The translations under genes were made by a program, and so were the position numbers. This document shows, in pieces, positions 31,483-44,200 of a stretch of DNA of 64,000 nucleotides (positions within the stretch are counted from its first letter, which is position 1; the number at the start of each line of letters is the position of its first letter). Below the pieces are notes generated by a model. It searched no databases. It saw only the letters and a list, made by a program, of their open reading frames with translations, and was not told where the DNA came from. Source of the stretch: Kalaharituber pfeilii (lineage: Eukaryota; Ascomycota; Pezizomycetes; Pezizales; Pezizaceae); NCBI GenBank assembly GCA_015179045.1, contig WHUZ01000125.1, positions 62,001 through 126,000 of the forward strand, read 5' to 3'.

Positions 31483-31822
31483 TAGTATTTGTATTAGTTA
31501 CAAGTACTTATTAGTTTAATCTATTAGTTTTTTAGTATAAGTTAAGATTTTTTCTAAAAAAATACACTAACTTAGTTAGTAAGTTAGTTTTTTTTATATT
31601 AAAAAACTTAGACTGAGAAGTTAAAACAGATACAAGTTGAAAATTTTATATTTTATTATACAAATAATTTCAATTTAAGTCAGTTTTTGGCTCTATTTTT
31701 AACTTATGAGATAAGTTTTTTTAAAAAAAAAACTAACTTATTAAAGTAAGTTAGTATCAGTTCAAAGTAAAAACTTATACTAAAAACCTAACTTATACTA
31801 ACTTAAACTAATGCAAATACTA
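31483..31822. mobile_element. MITE-like element 2 (RIPped)
   Basis: Ends GTATTTGTATTAGTT (31485) and, inverted, GTATTTGCATTAGTT (31820) form a terminal inverted repeat with one C/T mismatch in 15 bp. TA flanks both sides (31483-31484, 31821-31822). Further inward both arms contain TTTTTAGTATAAGTT-type sequence and facing AAGTTAGTTTTTTT stretches, so the element could fold along most of its 336 bp. Non-coding. Confidence 0.65.
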
Positions 31823-31857
31823 TTTCTCTGATAAAATTTACTTCTCTTTCTAGCTAT

Positions 31858-32543
31858 TATTAGGAGATATATTAGAATAAGTTATTCATGAAATAACTAA
31901 TTATATTATAAAATATAATTAAATATAAGTTATTCATGAAATAACTAATTATATTACAAAATATAATTAAATATAAGTTATAAAAAATAAAGTAGTTAAG
32001 GTAATAAGAAAGCTTTATATTTATTAGAGTTAAGTTTCAAGTTCTTGCCTTTCTAACTCTAATAAATTAGGATTTTATTTATATAAAAAATAGTTCTTTA
32101 AAGCTATTAATAAATTCAACTTAAACAGATTCTAAAGATTAAGCTAGACCTTAAAAGATAATAAGTAATATTCTTTCTTTTTGACTAACTCTTATAATAA
32201 ATTTTAAGATAATAAATATAAGAACTTGAAATCTCTAATATAAGCTTTTATCTAAAAATACTATTATAACTTCAGTTGCTATATAAAGGCTACTAGTAAA
32301 GAAAAAATAAAAAAAGATTATTATATAATAAATAGTATAATAGAAGCTACTAGAAAAGTTAGTAACTAAGATTATTAATTTTAGTAGTTGCTTACTTCTT
32401 AACTAAAGAAGTTCTACTATCATAAACATAACTAGGATTGAGTTAGCTAAACTTTTAACTAGTAGACTTTATATTTAGTAGTATCTTTTGATAATATTTA
32501 AATAAAATAGTATTATAGTATAAGAATAGTTATAGCTATAATA
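31858..32543 (-). repeat. C3: solo chromovirus LTR
   Basis: A heavily RIPped copy of the family-C LTR in minus orientation, alone (no internal sequence) and flanked by a perfect TSD GCTAT (31853-31857, 32544-32548). This is the signature of LTR-LTR recombination removing an element. It is 686 bp rather than 638 because an early ~45-bp segment (GTTATTCATGAAATAACTAA...) is tandemly duplicated at about 31882-31975. Confidence 0.88.
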
Positions 32544-32548
32544 GCTAT

Positions 32549-33408
32549 AATAAATACTTACTTATTGAAGCTATTCTAATACTTTCTAAATAAGTACTAT
32601 ATTCATAGTAATTTGAATTGAGAGCTTAATTAATAAGTATATGAAATATTTATAAATTATATACTTTTCTTATAAGAACCTAGTATATTAGTAAAGTAAC
32701 CTAATATATAGGTGATATAATTTTATAAGCTTCCCTTATAAGAACTAAGTATATTAGCTGACTGATACAATATATAGTAATAAGATATTATGAACTTCTA
32801 ACTAAGAATAGCTACTAACTTATCTCTAGAGTAAGAATATATATACTGATAGTAGAATTTTAATAAATATAAGAGAAACTAAGAGTTATATAAAATAATA
32901 TATAACTTTTTTATTTTATCTTTTCTCTTATACTCTATCCATTTTACTTAGTCTCTATTTACTTCTTATTATTCTTCTTTTTTTCTCTTATCTACTATTA
33001 AATTTTATTTAATATCTAAAATATCTAGTAGTATATCTACTAGAAGAAAAGCTATAACAAATAATAATAGTATACTAGTAAAGAAGTCTAAGAAATAATA
33101 ATTTGTTTTAAAGATAGTACAAAAATTAAAGATTTATATTATAGTTAAGAAAGTTATAGATAAAAGAATAATTATATAAGTAAGTTTAAAATACTCTATC
33201 TCTTAGTAAATTGTTAAACTTACTTAATTAATAGATAATACTAGATAAATATGATCCAAGTAATTATAATGATAGTAGAGATTAGAATATAGAGAACCTA
33301 AGTCAGAATCTTAATAATAAAGAAGAGCTAAAATCTAATATAGAAGAATTTTAATAAGAGTCTAAGGCAAATATTAACTCTTATAATCTAGTTCAATAAT
33401 AAACTTAT
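32549..33408. other. AT-rich unidentified stretch
   Basis: About 860 bp, extremely AT-rich. A pair of CTTATAAGAAC(C/T)(A/T)AGTATATTAG segments (about 32667 and 32733) suggests a decayed repeat. From about 33010 a plus-strand run SSSISTRRKA followed by NNNS and KKSKK is basic and could be a decayed protein start, but I cannot name it. C4 begins at its right edge. Confidence 0.4.
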
Positions 33409-34049
33409 TATTATAAGGTATGTTGAAAGTAAGCTATTTACTAAATAACTAAGTACAGTACAAAATATAATTAAAAATAAGTGATAGAAAATAAGGTAGT
33501 TCAGATAATAAGAAAGCTTTATATTTATTAGAGTTGAGTTCTAGATCCTTGCCCTTCTAACTCTGGAGAATCAAGCTTCTATTTATACAAAATGTAGTTC
33601 TTCAAAGCTATTAGTAATAAATTTAGCTTGAACAGATTCTAAAGATCAAGCCAAACTCTAAGAAATATTAAGTGACAGCCTTTCTTTTTGACTAACCCTT
33701 ATAATAAATTCTAGGACAACAAATATAAGAACTTGAAACCTCTAATACAAGCTTCTATCTAAAAATACCATTATAACTCTAATCCCTATATAAAGATCAA
33801 TGATATAAAAAAATAAGAAAAGGTTATTATATAACAAATAGTACAACAGAAGCTGCTGAAAGAGTTAGTAACTAAGATTGCTAATTTTAGTAGTTACTTA
33901 CTTCTTAATCAAAGAAGTTCTACTACTATAGACCTGACTAATATTAGGTTAGCTAAACTTCTAACTAGTAGGCTTTATAGTTAGTAGTACCTTTTAATAA
34001 TACTTAAACAAAATGGTATTACAGCATGACAATAGTTATACTTGTAATA
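33409..34049 (-). repeat. C4 3' LTR
   Basis: 641-bp family-C LTR in minus orientation, starting TATTATAAGGTATGTTG (consensus TGTTACGGGATACGTTG) and ending CTTGTAATA. Next to it, the reverse complement of 34050-34070 gives the polypurine tract CTAAGAAGGAGGGTAC. Confidence 0.88.
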
Positions 34050-37000
34050 GTACCCTCCTTCTTAGAGTACATACCTTAAGTACCTGTTAGCTATTGTTCT
34101 TTAATTTCTTAAAAGAATATAAGTTATATAGCTTAGCATTAGTAGATCTCTTACCTTAATTTTAGTAACTTATTTTGCTGTGATTATACTTAAAGTAATA
34201 TTCTATAATAGCCTAACTATATATTATGTGCTTAATTAGTCTTTGATATTGAAGGTAGTTAGTAAAAGCTTTACTTATTAATTATAAGATATACTACTAT
34301 ATTTGTAGTATCTTGACCTCTTGAATACTTTTCTATTTGATACCTTAGCATGTATCTAAGATAAGTATTAATACTTTATAAACTTAAGTTCATAGGTTAG
34401 GGCCATGCCTTACCTTTATAATAAATATATCTGTACTCTAGGTAAGTAACTTGACTGTAAAGTTTCTAACTTCTCTTTTTTTTTATTCCTTATTGCCCTA
34501 ATTCGGCTTGTTTTTCTTTATTAAGATATTATTTATAGAATTCTTTACCTGCATTTACCAGTAATCTATTATCTATTAATAGTTTACCTAGGCTTTCCTA
34601 TATTGCCTTCTTGAGCTCATAATGTTTCTATTGTATAAGGTACTTTAGTGTTTTCTTAGTACTATTATATCATATGTTGGTAATAGAGACTATAAAGTAT
34701 TCTTCCTCATCTTCTTGCATCAATAGAGATAATTGGTCGAGTAAAAGGTTAAGAGTAGATGTTTTAAATAGTTCGAGCAGTAAAATGCAAAAGATAGGGT
34801 ATATCTTCAAGTTGTATAATAACTTAAGCTTGAAAGAATGTTTGTCTATTACTTTCTTAATAGTAAAGAGTCCAATCAACTTAGTATTGAGTTTCTTAAA
34901 AGGTTTTCTTGTTGAGATATTTTTGGCATTGAGTATAACTTTGTCTTCTTCCTTGAAATTAGGTTATTGAGTATGATGTTAGTCATACTACTTAGCTACT
35001 TCTTTAATTAATTGATTTAGTTCCTTGCAAATCTATTCCCATTCTCCTATAAGTTCCCACAAAAGTATATTAAGAGCTTCTTCATTATTAATAGTATTTA
35101 CAAAGGGATAAAAGCCATAGTTGGCAAAGAAAGGTAAGGTCTTAGTAGAGCTATATTTTATATTATTATATGTAAACTCTATAAGAGGTAAGAGTTAGTT
35201 TTAATTGTCCTAGTAGTAGGTAACATAGTTACACCGGTATTATTCAAGAGTTTGATTGACTCTTTCAGTTTATCTATTGGTTTCCAGATGTGCAGTTGTA
35301 CTCATATTCAAGTTGACTTTAAGTTTCTTCATAAGTTCCTACCAAGAGTTCAAAGTAAACTTTAAATCTCGATCTAATATGATAGTTTTCAGTAAGCTAT
35401 AGAGTCACTATATTTCTTAAAGGAAGATAGTTGCTAATTGTTCTGTAGATTGTTTCTGCTAGAGAGATGAAGTAAGCTATCTTAGTAAACCTATCTACTA
35501 CTACATATATTTGTATGAAGCTGTCTGAAGGAGGAAGTTTGGTAATAAAGTCTATACTGATAGAGGACTATAGTTGATATAATATCTTATATAAGTAAAG
35601 AAGGCTATATTTCTTATGGTTTCATATCTTATTCCTTTGGCATTCTAAGTATACGCTGATATATTTTATAATATTGTTGTAAGCATTAGGCTAATAGAAG
35701 TCTCTGCTAATAAGTTCTCTAGTTTTTTTAATTCTGAGGTAGATAGTAAGGAGATAATTATGTTTTACTTAAAGTATTTCTTGTTTAAGGACTATTAGTA
35801 TCACAAACTAGTTGTTGTATAAGACTAGTTTATCATGGATACTTAATTGTTTATCAATAATATTGTTCTTCTACTGGATACATTCCTTAAATTGAGTATA
35901 CTATTTATCCTTTTTCCCTTTTTTGATTAGTTTGCTCCTCTATTCGTTAGTGAGTACTACCATTTTTAGAGCTTTTATCATTCTTGCAGTCAAAATTTCT
36001 TCCTCTTCCTATCATATTCCTTCTTCCCAGAACTTAGTTTCTTACTAATCTTGCTGTCCACTCTCCTTCTTAAGGGCATAGTCACTATATCTAGATAAAG
36101 TATCTACTTTGGCATTCACTTTTCCTTTTTGATAGATAATTGTATAGTCAAATGTAGTAAGTTTTTCTACCTATTATACTTGATAGTGAGATAGCTTCTA
36201 AATTATATTAATGATCCAGAGGTTGTAATGGTCTGTGTACACTTTGATACTATACTTAGTACTTGTATAGTATTCTCTTCAGGTATCTATTATATATTCT
36301 ACCGTAACCAATGTCTTTTTATCTAAGATATTATAGTTAATTTCAACTGGAATGAACTTTTGAGCATGAAATACAACTGAGTGTAGTTTACTGTCTTCTT
36401 ACTTCTAACTTAGGATCTTTCTAAGTCCAAAGTTGCTTGTATCTATTACTAGTATAATTTCATATTCTAGGTAGTAGTATACTAGAATCAGAGCAGTTGT
36501 AAAAGCTTCTTTGAGTTGCTGAAAAGCTTCCTCTTGCAGAGATTCCTAGACAAGCTTTGCCTCTTTATTAAGTTGTCAAGTTAGAAGTAAGTATATCTTA
36601 CTATAGTCCTTAATGAAGTATCAGTAAAAGTTAGCAAACTCTAGGAAGGATTATATATCTGTTCTTAGATTAGAGTGTTCATTAGTACCAGGAGTCTTCC
36701 AATCAAGAATAGCTTAAATTTTATTAGTGGATATCAAGATTCCTTTCCCTAAAATGTGATAACTTAAAAATTCAACTTTCTCTATATACTATTTATATTT
36801 TTTCTCTTATATAGCTAAACTATGTTTTTGTAACCTATACAATATTTCTTTCAGAGTTATATTATATTCTTCTGAAGTTTCAATATATATTAGTAGGTTA
36901 TCAATATATGCTAGTAAACTCTGATTAAACATATTTTTAAAGATTTTCATTTATAAGCTCTTAAAAAATTGCTAGTATATTGCAGAGTCCGAATAGCATA

Positions 37001-37400
37001 ACTATATATTTGTAGTGGCTGTACCTAGTCCTAAAGGCTATCTTCTACTCATTCTCTTTGGTAATTTATACTAAGTTATATCCATTTTTTAAGTTAAAGG
37101 TAGTACAGTATTTGCCCTTCTAAAGTTAGTCTTGGAGTTCTGTTATTAGTAGAAGGAGGTAGCAGTTCTTAATAGTAATTCAGTTTAGGCCTCTATAGTA
37201 TATATATATAGAGAGTTTGCTATTTTTCTTTAGGACAAATAGGATAGGTGCACCTGCCAGAGATTGTAAGAGTTGAATCTTTTCTTGTTTTAATATCTGT
37301 TTAATATATTCTTTAAGTATCTCTAACTCTTTTTCATTTAGTCAATAGATAGATCTCCATGGAGGTTGTTATCCTTCTTGTAGAGGTATGCAATAATCAT
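34050..37400 (-). pseudogene. C4 chromovirus pol (RIP-decayed, 5' part missing)
   Basis: Minus strand. The integrase tail at 34670-34879 reads IGLFTIKKVIDKHSFKLKLL then EEEYFIVSITNI, the GPY/F module and chromodomain entry. Integrase continues to about 35950, RNase H to about 36560, and RT to about 37400 (compare C2 22000-24160 base by base). The element is interrupted at 37400 by A3. Its protease, gag and 5' LTR are not found in the window, so they lie beyond A3's missing right end or were deleted. Confidence 0.8.
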
Positions 37401-38143
37401 TGTTCTAGACGTGAGGAGCTCGGCTCCAGTAGATACTGAAAGGGATCAGATATTATAGCTATACTAGAATAAATATAGTAGATTAGGGTTACTATAGATA
37501 TATATATATAGTAGTTCTGAAATGACTATAAAGGTATATATATAGTAGACCAGAAGGGCAGCTACTCAGTAGGGAGTGCACAGCAGAGTGGAGTGATTCA
37601 TAAGTGTATTCAGGGAATGATGTATCTAAAGTTATAGAAAAACTTAAGATACTGCTTATATCTTAATTCTTTTAACTATACTATCACCAGCTGGCACTTA
37701 TATAGACTTCAGTGCAGCCATATATAAGAAGTCAATAAATGAATAATTGGCTAGCAATGTAGTGATTTCTTATCAATACCAATACCTGTAATAATAGATA
37801 CATATAAGGAAAATATGAAAAAATAGTATAGGACAAATATAATGAATATACTAATATATATATATATATAAATAAAGATTCCATAACTCAAATATATGCA
37901 TTAAGCTATATTCTAGATGACATACCCTTCTGTAGTACTGTCCTATCTAAATAATATAAGAATCAATAGCTAAGTCTAATGGGTAATCAGTTTGATCAAT
38001 TAGTATTAGTCTTATATTCAATTACAGGGTTAGTATTATCCTCTTGGTAAGTAAGTCTTCACCTTCAGCTATGGTAGTTAATTAATAGTAGAACCCTTGC
38101 TTCTTGCCATAGTAGTAGGCAAGTTTTTACCTTAGCTATAATA
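37401..38143 (-). repeat. A3 3' LTR (left)
   Basis: 743-bp family-A LTR, TGTTCTAGACGTGAGGAGC to GCTATAATA, inserted in C4. The five bases before it are ATCAT. The partner LTR is not in the window. Confidence 0.85.
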
Positions 38144-38927
38144 TTACTTTCTTGTTTAGGGTACTCGTCCTGAGTAATAATCACTAACAGAAAACTGAAC
38201 TAATTGAGATTGTAGGTCTTATACTTGGGCTATTGGCATACCTTATATGTGAGGTAATACATGAACTGAACCATAGTTGCTCGTAGCCAATAATGAGACT
38301 AGTATGTCTTTCACTCATCATTAGTGAGCTATTAAAAACCTTCTTGAAGACAAAACCCAGTAAGAAAAAGTATTTCTAAGGAAAAGATACTCACATTAAT
38401 AAATCATTTGAGTAGTATAGTAGTACAGAATTCCCATTTCTGTGATATGCTCTATTTTATGAGTATTAATACTTTATTAGACCATAGGGTCCCAAATGCT
38501 TCCTTAGATATTAATCATGGAACTCTCTAATAGATTTTAATAATCTATATAAATTCTTAACTATTTTTTAAGTCTCATCATTTCTATCATAGTTCAGTTA
38601 TAAAAGATATAGAGATACTATTTGAGAGTCTATATTATATACTCTCTGCAATATCAAATATTATACATGAAAGACTCTATCAGTCGAGAAGTAGAAAGTG
38701 ATATAGAGTTGGAGTTCTATAATGTCTTTTTAAAGAGCTAAAGCAAATTATAATCCATATTCAGAGGAGATATAGTGAGGTAGACTAAATTGCCTAAGGA
38801 TATTATTGAAGGTATTGGTGACATGTTGAATTGTCTAAGTATTTTTTACTAGTATATAGTGCAGTACTATATTTCAGTAAACTAGTTTGTAACAATCAAA
38901 ATAGTATTAAAGTACTTAGTAGTTCTT
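38144..38927 (-). pseudogene. A3 internal: 3' non-coding region and integrase end
   Basis: Aligns with A1 3243-4035: the polypurine tract at 38144, the TTAAAAACCTTC segment, and integrase sequence up to the region encoding the LTLFQLSQTG block. It stops at 38927, where D is inserted, and 53 further bases of A3 (59264-59316) follow D. Confidence 0.75.
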
Positions 38928-39641
38928 TGTTATAGGTATAAGGAGCTTAGCTCCGATAGGTGCTAGAAGGCACTGAATGTTATGGCTATGGTACAGTAGA
39001 TATAGTGAGTTGGAGTCACTACGGAGATTTATATATGGCAGTACCAGAGTTACCATGAAAGTGTATATACAGCAGGCCAAAGTTGGCTATGGATATATAT
39101 ATATAGTAAGCTAAATAGGCAGTTATTTGGCATGGAGCATGCAGTGCAGTAGAACGATTTATAGGTATAATGAGAGAATGATAAGTTCAGAGTTATAAAA
39201 AACTTAGAATACTACTAGTGTCTTGATTTTTCTAGCTATGCTATTACTAGGTGGTACTTATATAGACTTCAGCATAGTCATACATAACAAGTCAAGAAAT
39301 AAATAAATGACTAGCAATATAATAATTCTTTATCAATGCCAATACCTATAATAATAGGTACACGTAACAAAAACATGTGAAAATAATATGAATACAAGAT
39401 AGTGCTATATACTAGTGCATGTGCATATATATTAGCTTTTAATAAGCCAAGTACATTGCAGACCTGGAGGTCATATTTAAAATATTCAATACATACTTCT
39501 TTAGTACTACTCTGTTTAATAAATAAATGAATCTACTACTAAGCTGAATGAGTAATTAGTCTAGTTTATCAGTATTGGTCTTATATAATGATTCAGAGTA
39601 AGTGTTCCATAACATGGATAAGTCTTATCATAGCTGTAACA
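38928..39641 (-). repeat. D 3' LTR (left)
   Basis: 714 bp, TGTTATAGGTATAAGG to GCTGTAACA. It is 34 bp shorter than the right copy because one ~35-bp internal repeat (AAGTGTATATATGGCAATGC type) is missing. Confidence 0.87.
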
Positions 39642-39867
39642 TTACCCCTCATTCTAGGGTACTCATCTCAAGTAACAATCACCAAAAAGCTGAAAGCTAA
39701 CTATGACTGTGAGCAATGTAATTGGACCCAAAAGGGTTAAAAAAGGCTACTGATATATCAGTATACCTTATATGCAAGGTCCCATACAGATTTTTAATTA
39801 TCTATAGCCAATGATGAGACTGGTATGTTTTCAAGGACTTATTTATTGTCAGTAAGCTATTAAAAAC
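39642..39867 (-). other. D 3' non-coding region, first part
   Basis: Polypurine tract followed by the post-integrase region, ending in ...GCTATTAAAAAC where C1 is inserted. It continues at 47375-47446 (AAAACCTTAATAAAGATCAAAAC), showing that C1 is a clean insertion. Confidence 0.8.
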
Positions 39868-40505
39868 TGTTACAGGCATAATCGTTCTTATGCTATAACA
39901 CTGTCTTGTTTAAGTATCGTCAAAAGGTACTACTAACTATAAAGCCTACTAGTCGAAAGTTTAGCTAACCCGATACTAGTCAGGTCTGTGGTAGTGGAAC
40001 TTCTTCAGTTAAGAAGTAAGTAACTACTAAGATTAGCAATCTTGGTTACTAACTCTTCTGGCAGCTCCTGTTGTACTATTCGTTGTACAATAACCTTTTC
40101 TTATTTTCTTATATCATCGATCTTTGCATAGGGATCGGAGTTATGATAGTATTTTTAGATAGAAGCTTACATTAGAGGTTTCAAGTTCTCGTATTTGTCA
40201 TTCTAGAATTTATTGTAAGGGTTGGTCAAAAAGAAAGGCTGTCACTTAGCTTTTTTTAGGGTCTGGCTTGATTCTCAGAATCCATTTAAGCTGAATTTGT
40301 TAACAGCTTTGAAAAACTACATTTTGTATAAATAGAAGCCTGACCCACTGGAGTTAGAAGGGCAAGGACCTGGAACTCAACCCTAACAAATATAAAGCTT
40401 TCTTACTACCTTAACTACTTTATTTTCCATGACTTATATTTAATTATATTTCACATTGTACTTAGTTATTTAGTAAATAGCTTATCCCTAACGTATTTCG
40501 TAACA
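39868..40505 (+). repeat. C1 5' LTR
   Basis: 638 bp, TGTTACAGGCATAATCG to TTTCGTAACA, with intact TG...CA. TTGTATAAATAGAAGCC near 40325 is a plausible TATA-type core and also occurs in the other C LTRs. The sequence after the LTR (CTATATTTGTTAGG) is not a TGG-type primer binding site. Confidence 0.93.
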
Positions 40506-40553
40506 CTATATTTGTTAGGTTTCATTTCGCCACAACCTCACAAATAACCAACA

Positions 40554-42680
40554 ATGGTGTCCTACAACTTTCCTGTGATTCCCAAGCTATTGACTACTGG
40601 GAACAAACTAGTCTATTGGAGATCTAAAGATGAAGTGGATTCGGATTCCAGTGCAGAAGCAGCACAATCGGCCCTTACCACCACTCCAAGACCAGGACTC
40701 CGGCCTTGAACAAAGTCTCAGTCCCAGCAATTGCGCATTAAGGACACTCAAGACCTAAATTAGATTCAGATCCACCAAAGCCGTATAGATCAATTGATCC
40801 TACAGAGACAAGAGAAGCTTACCCTTCTGATTCCTATCTTAGAGGCAGTGAATCCGGGACATGTCAGCTCACTAATAGCACAATTCTCCTCATGGGCGTG
40901 GAATTTAGTTTCACAGCTTAAAGAAGATATAGCAGATGAGCTCAAAAAAAACCCAAAGCGAGATAAGCTGCCCACTACCGACAGAACTACTAGTAGCAAT
41001 GGACGTTGACTGAAAAAAAGAATTAGAAGCCGAATTCCTAAAACAGGAATTCATCAATCTCTAATAGCAGCTCAAGCATGATGCTAATAAGTACAAGCAA
41101 CATTGTGAAGCACAAATCCAAGCTGAAGCCCAAGCTTGGGAAACTAAGCTTCCAGAACAGCTAGGGAAGGAAAAAGCCAATCACGAAGCAACAGTCTTAG
41201 CCACTGCCGAGAAGTACCGACTCGAAATGGAGACTGCCAAACTTAAGTAGGAGGCAGATACCATGGAAAAGATACGGAACTTAGAGTAGCAGTACATCAA
41301 GGATTCCAATGCTACTATTATCAAGGCCTTAGACGAGAAAAGAGCCATGGTTGCCGCCTTGGAGTCTCAACTACAGGATGCCAGGATCCTCCTCAACAAG
41401 CAGAAGGCCGAGCAGAAGGATCTAGAAGGAAAAATCCTATCCCAAGAAGACGCTATTAGAGCTGGTCAAGACAGATAATAATATTAGAAGCAGAAATCGC
41501 CTCTCTTAAGAACCAGAATAAAGCGCTGCAAGACAAAATAACAGCTCTTGAAGTCAAACTTCCGCCCTCCCGACCACCAACTAGATCACTATCTCTATCA
41601 CGAACAGTGACCACCGTCCTCTCCATCTGACCAGCACTATCTCCTCCTCCAAGAAAGAAAGCCAGGCACGAAACCAGATGATGGGATTCACCTGAACCCG
41701 AACCCACTAGCCAGTACATCCCATTCGCCCACCTCCCAACTCTAAGAACTTAGGATGGCAACCTGGACGGACTACAAGTATAGAAGTCTGAGGTAATGGA
41801 CTTAGTATACCTCCGAGAGCATTGTCAAACTTTGGCTGAAGAAGATACCAAAATTCTGTATGCATCCTGATCTCTAACCAAGGAGGCAGCAGAATAGCAT
41901 AGCCAAAACAAACATATGTACATAGGTCCAGGGGCTCGGAGAGATACTACATTGGAAAAATGGATGGATGATTTGGCAGAGGGAATGGGAATTCACATAC
42001 AGGAGCAGCAAATGCGAGATAAACTCGATACCTACATGCAGAAGGGCAAAATTATAGACTACATCAACACTATGAAGAAAATGAACCACCTAGCTAATTA
42101 CGATGAAAAAAACGTTCAAGGACAAGGTGGTCAAAAGGTTGAAAAGAAATATTGCTCAATTCTTCCTCATGTAGCCAGGAGTACCCAATGAATTGCTTGA
42201 TGACTGGTGCAAATGCGTAATAGCGGTTGGCATACGGGATGAGCGAACAACGTAAGTTGTAGGTCACAGTAGTGGTAACAAACCTAGTGGCCATTCAAAG
42301 GGGAAATAATCTTCAGAGAAGAAGAAGGACAGTGTGGAAACTACGACCTCTAAGCCCAGCCCATACCTCCCCAGCTCCTCCAAGGAACTCAGTGCCAAAT
42401 GGAAGGCCGATGGGAAATGCTCTCACTGTAGAAGAAAAGGCCACACTTTCAGCAAATGCATGGCTACGGAAATCGTGAAGGAGTGGAAGACAACCTAGCC
42501 AACTAATCAGTCAGGTAATAAGAGGAAGAGAGATGACGACAAGAAGGAGGACAAAAAGGAGGTAAGGAAAATTAAACAAGAAAACAAAGGAGACTCGGCT
42601 GGGATACAGGCTCACAGTCTAGCGTCATGCATTACCATGCTCGATGAATCCGAGTCGGAAAACTAGAAAGGCAGATCTTA
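40554..42680 (+). pseudogene. C1 gag with coiled coil and zinc knuckle
   Basis: Starts at ATG 40554 (MVSYNFPVIPKLLTTGNKL), 49 bp inside the LTR; C2 has the same start context. In-frame stops appear from about 40707. Residues encoded at about 41030-41470 form a long Ala/Glu/Lys/Gln heptad-rich stretch (AQIQAEAQAWETKL, ALDEKRAMVAALESQLQDA), a clear coiled-coil candidate. A capsid-like region follows at about 41740-42260 (LEKWMDDLAEGMG). The CCHC knuckle KCSHCRRKGHTFSKC lies at 42415-42459, and after it a Lys-rich tail (KRKRDDDKKEDKK). At least one frameshift separates the coiled coil from the capsid block. Confidence 0.85.
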
Positions 42681-42689
42681 GCCAACGAA

Positions 42690-43076
42690 GTGTCTGCCTC
42701 TCCTCCTCCTCCAGTTGGCCTCACTCCTCCTCCAATCCTCGAAGGACCTCCAGCAAAGAAATCAATCATTTGCAAAGCTGAGTTAGAATGGAAGGAAAAC
42801 AGTATCTCAAAATCAGTAATGATTAGAGTATGTATCGACTCAGGAGCAGAAACCTCAATTCTCTTCAACAAAGTACCAATCCCACGCATCAAAAGAAAAT
42901 TCCCTATCAAGTTTAGAAGAGCCGAAGGTGTGCCCTTACCAAACACTGGGACAGAGTATACCCCAAAGCTCCAAATGACTCTTATTGATGATACCGGGAA
43001 AGTTCATAAAGAACTCATCGACTTCGACATGGGTGATGGAGGAAAGGACTATGATGCACTCTTGTCAATGACGTAG
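42690..43076 (+). pseudogene. C1 aspartic protease
   Basis: This open stretch contains the retropepsin active site CIDSGAETSILFNK (about 42834-42875), the canonical D-S-G-A. A Pro-rich linker (PPPPVGLTPPPILEG) precedes it, and later come LPNTGTEYTPKLQMTL and FDMGDGGKDYDALLSM, the last resembling the hydrophobic-Gly flap end of retroviral proteases. There is no ATG at the start; the frame would be part of gag-pol. It ends at a TAG in the linker to RT. In a live element it would cut the Gag-Pol polyprotein. Confidence 0.85.
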
Positions 43077-44200
43077 ATGGCTAGTTACTAGCCATACATT
43101 GATTGGGACTTGGACTATGTTGAACTAAATCACACCAAATGCTTGGAACACATCAAGGCTAGGCGCTTTGAACTTTGTGAAGTGGAAGAACTTTACACAA
43201 CTGAAGAATGGCAAGCAGAGCAAGTATTTTTTGGTAGATATATGCATATCATGGGATGAAAAACACCCCAAGTGCACATCTACCAAACAAAAGCTGGCAA
43301 GCAGGTGACCTTTGACCTAGCAGCATAGAAGAAGAAATTCCCGAAGGTTTTCGATACCGAGACCACAGCAAAACTACCCCCGCACCGATCATACGACCAT
43401 CGCATACCTCTACAAGAAGGACAACAACCTCTATAGGGACCTATTTACTGATTAAGTAAGAAAGAATTGGAAATCCTTAAAGAATATATCAAACAGATAT
43501 TAAAAGAAGGAAAGATCTGACCCTCACAATCTCTAGCAGGTGCATCTATCCTGTTCATCCCAAAAAAGAATAGGAAACTACGCATGTGTGTCGATTATAG
43601 AGGCCTTAACCGAATCACTATCAAGAACCGCTACCCCCTCCCACTAATAGCAGAACTCCGAGACCGACTCCGCAAGGGCAAATACTTCACCATCCTTGAC
43701 TTAAAGAACGAATACAACTTGGTATGAATTGCCAAAGGGGATGAGTGGAAGACAGCCTTTAGGACTCAGTACAGCCACTATGAATACACAGTTATGCTAT
43801 TCGGACTCTGTAATGCACCAGCAACCTTCCAGGAGTTCATGAATGAAATCTTCAAAGATATAATCGATCACGGTTTACTGGCATACATTGACAACCTACT
43901 AATATATGCCGAAACCCTAGAAGAACATAATACAATCCTGGAAGAGGTGTTGCGCAGGCTACAGGAAAATGGTTTGGCTATACAAGAGGAAAAATGCGAG
44001 CAGTGTGTGGAGGAAGTTGAATTTTTGGGTTATCATATCTCGAGGAAAGGAATCTCGATGTCCACCGATAAAATCCAGGCTATCCTTGATTGGAAGACTC
44101 CTGGTACTAATAAACACTCCAACTTGAAGACAGATATACAATCCTTTCTAGGATTTGCTAACTTCTACTGATGCTTCATTAAGGACTACAGCAAGATATG
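43077..44200 (+). pseudogene. C1 reverse transcriptase (YIDN, stops)
   Basis: Recognisable RT blocks in order: [14 protein letters not shown] (about 43580), [15 protein letters not shown] with the first catalytic Asp (about 43680), LFGLCNAPATFQEFMN (43797), LLAYIDNLLIYAETLEEH (43875), VEFLGYHIS (44010), and IQSFLGFANFY (44140). The YIDD box is YIDN (43884-43895) because GAC became AAC, which would abolish polymerase activity. Stops include TAG at 43077 and in the D-motif region (V-stop-IAKGDEWKT), and TGA for Arg after FANFY (44169). Confidence 0.9.
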
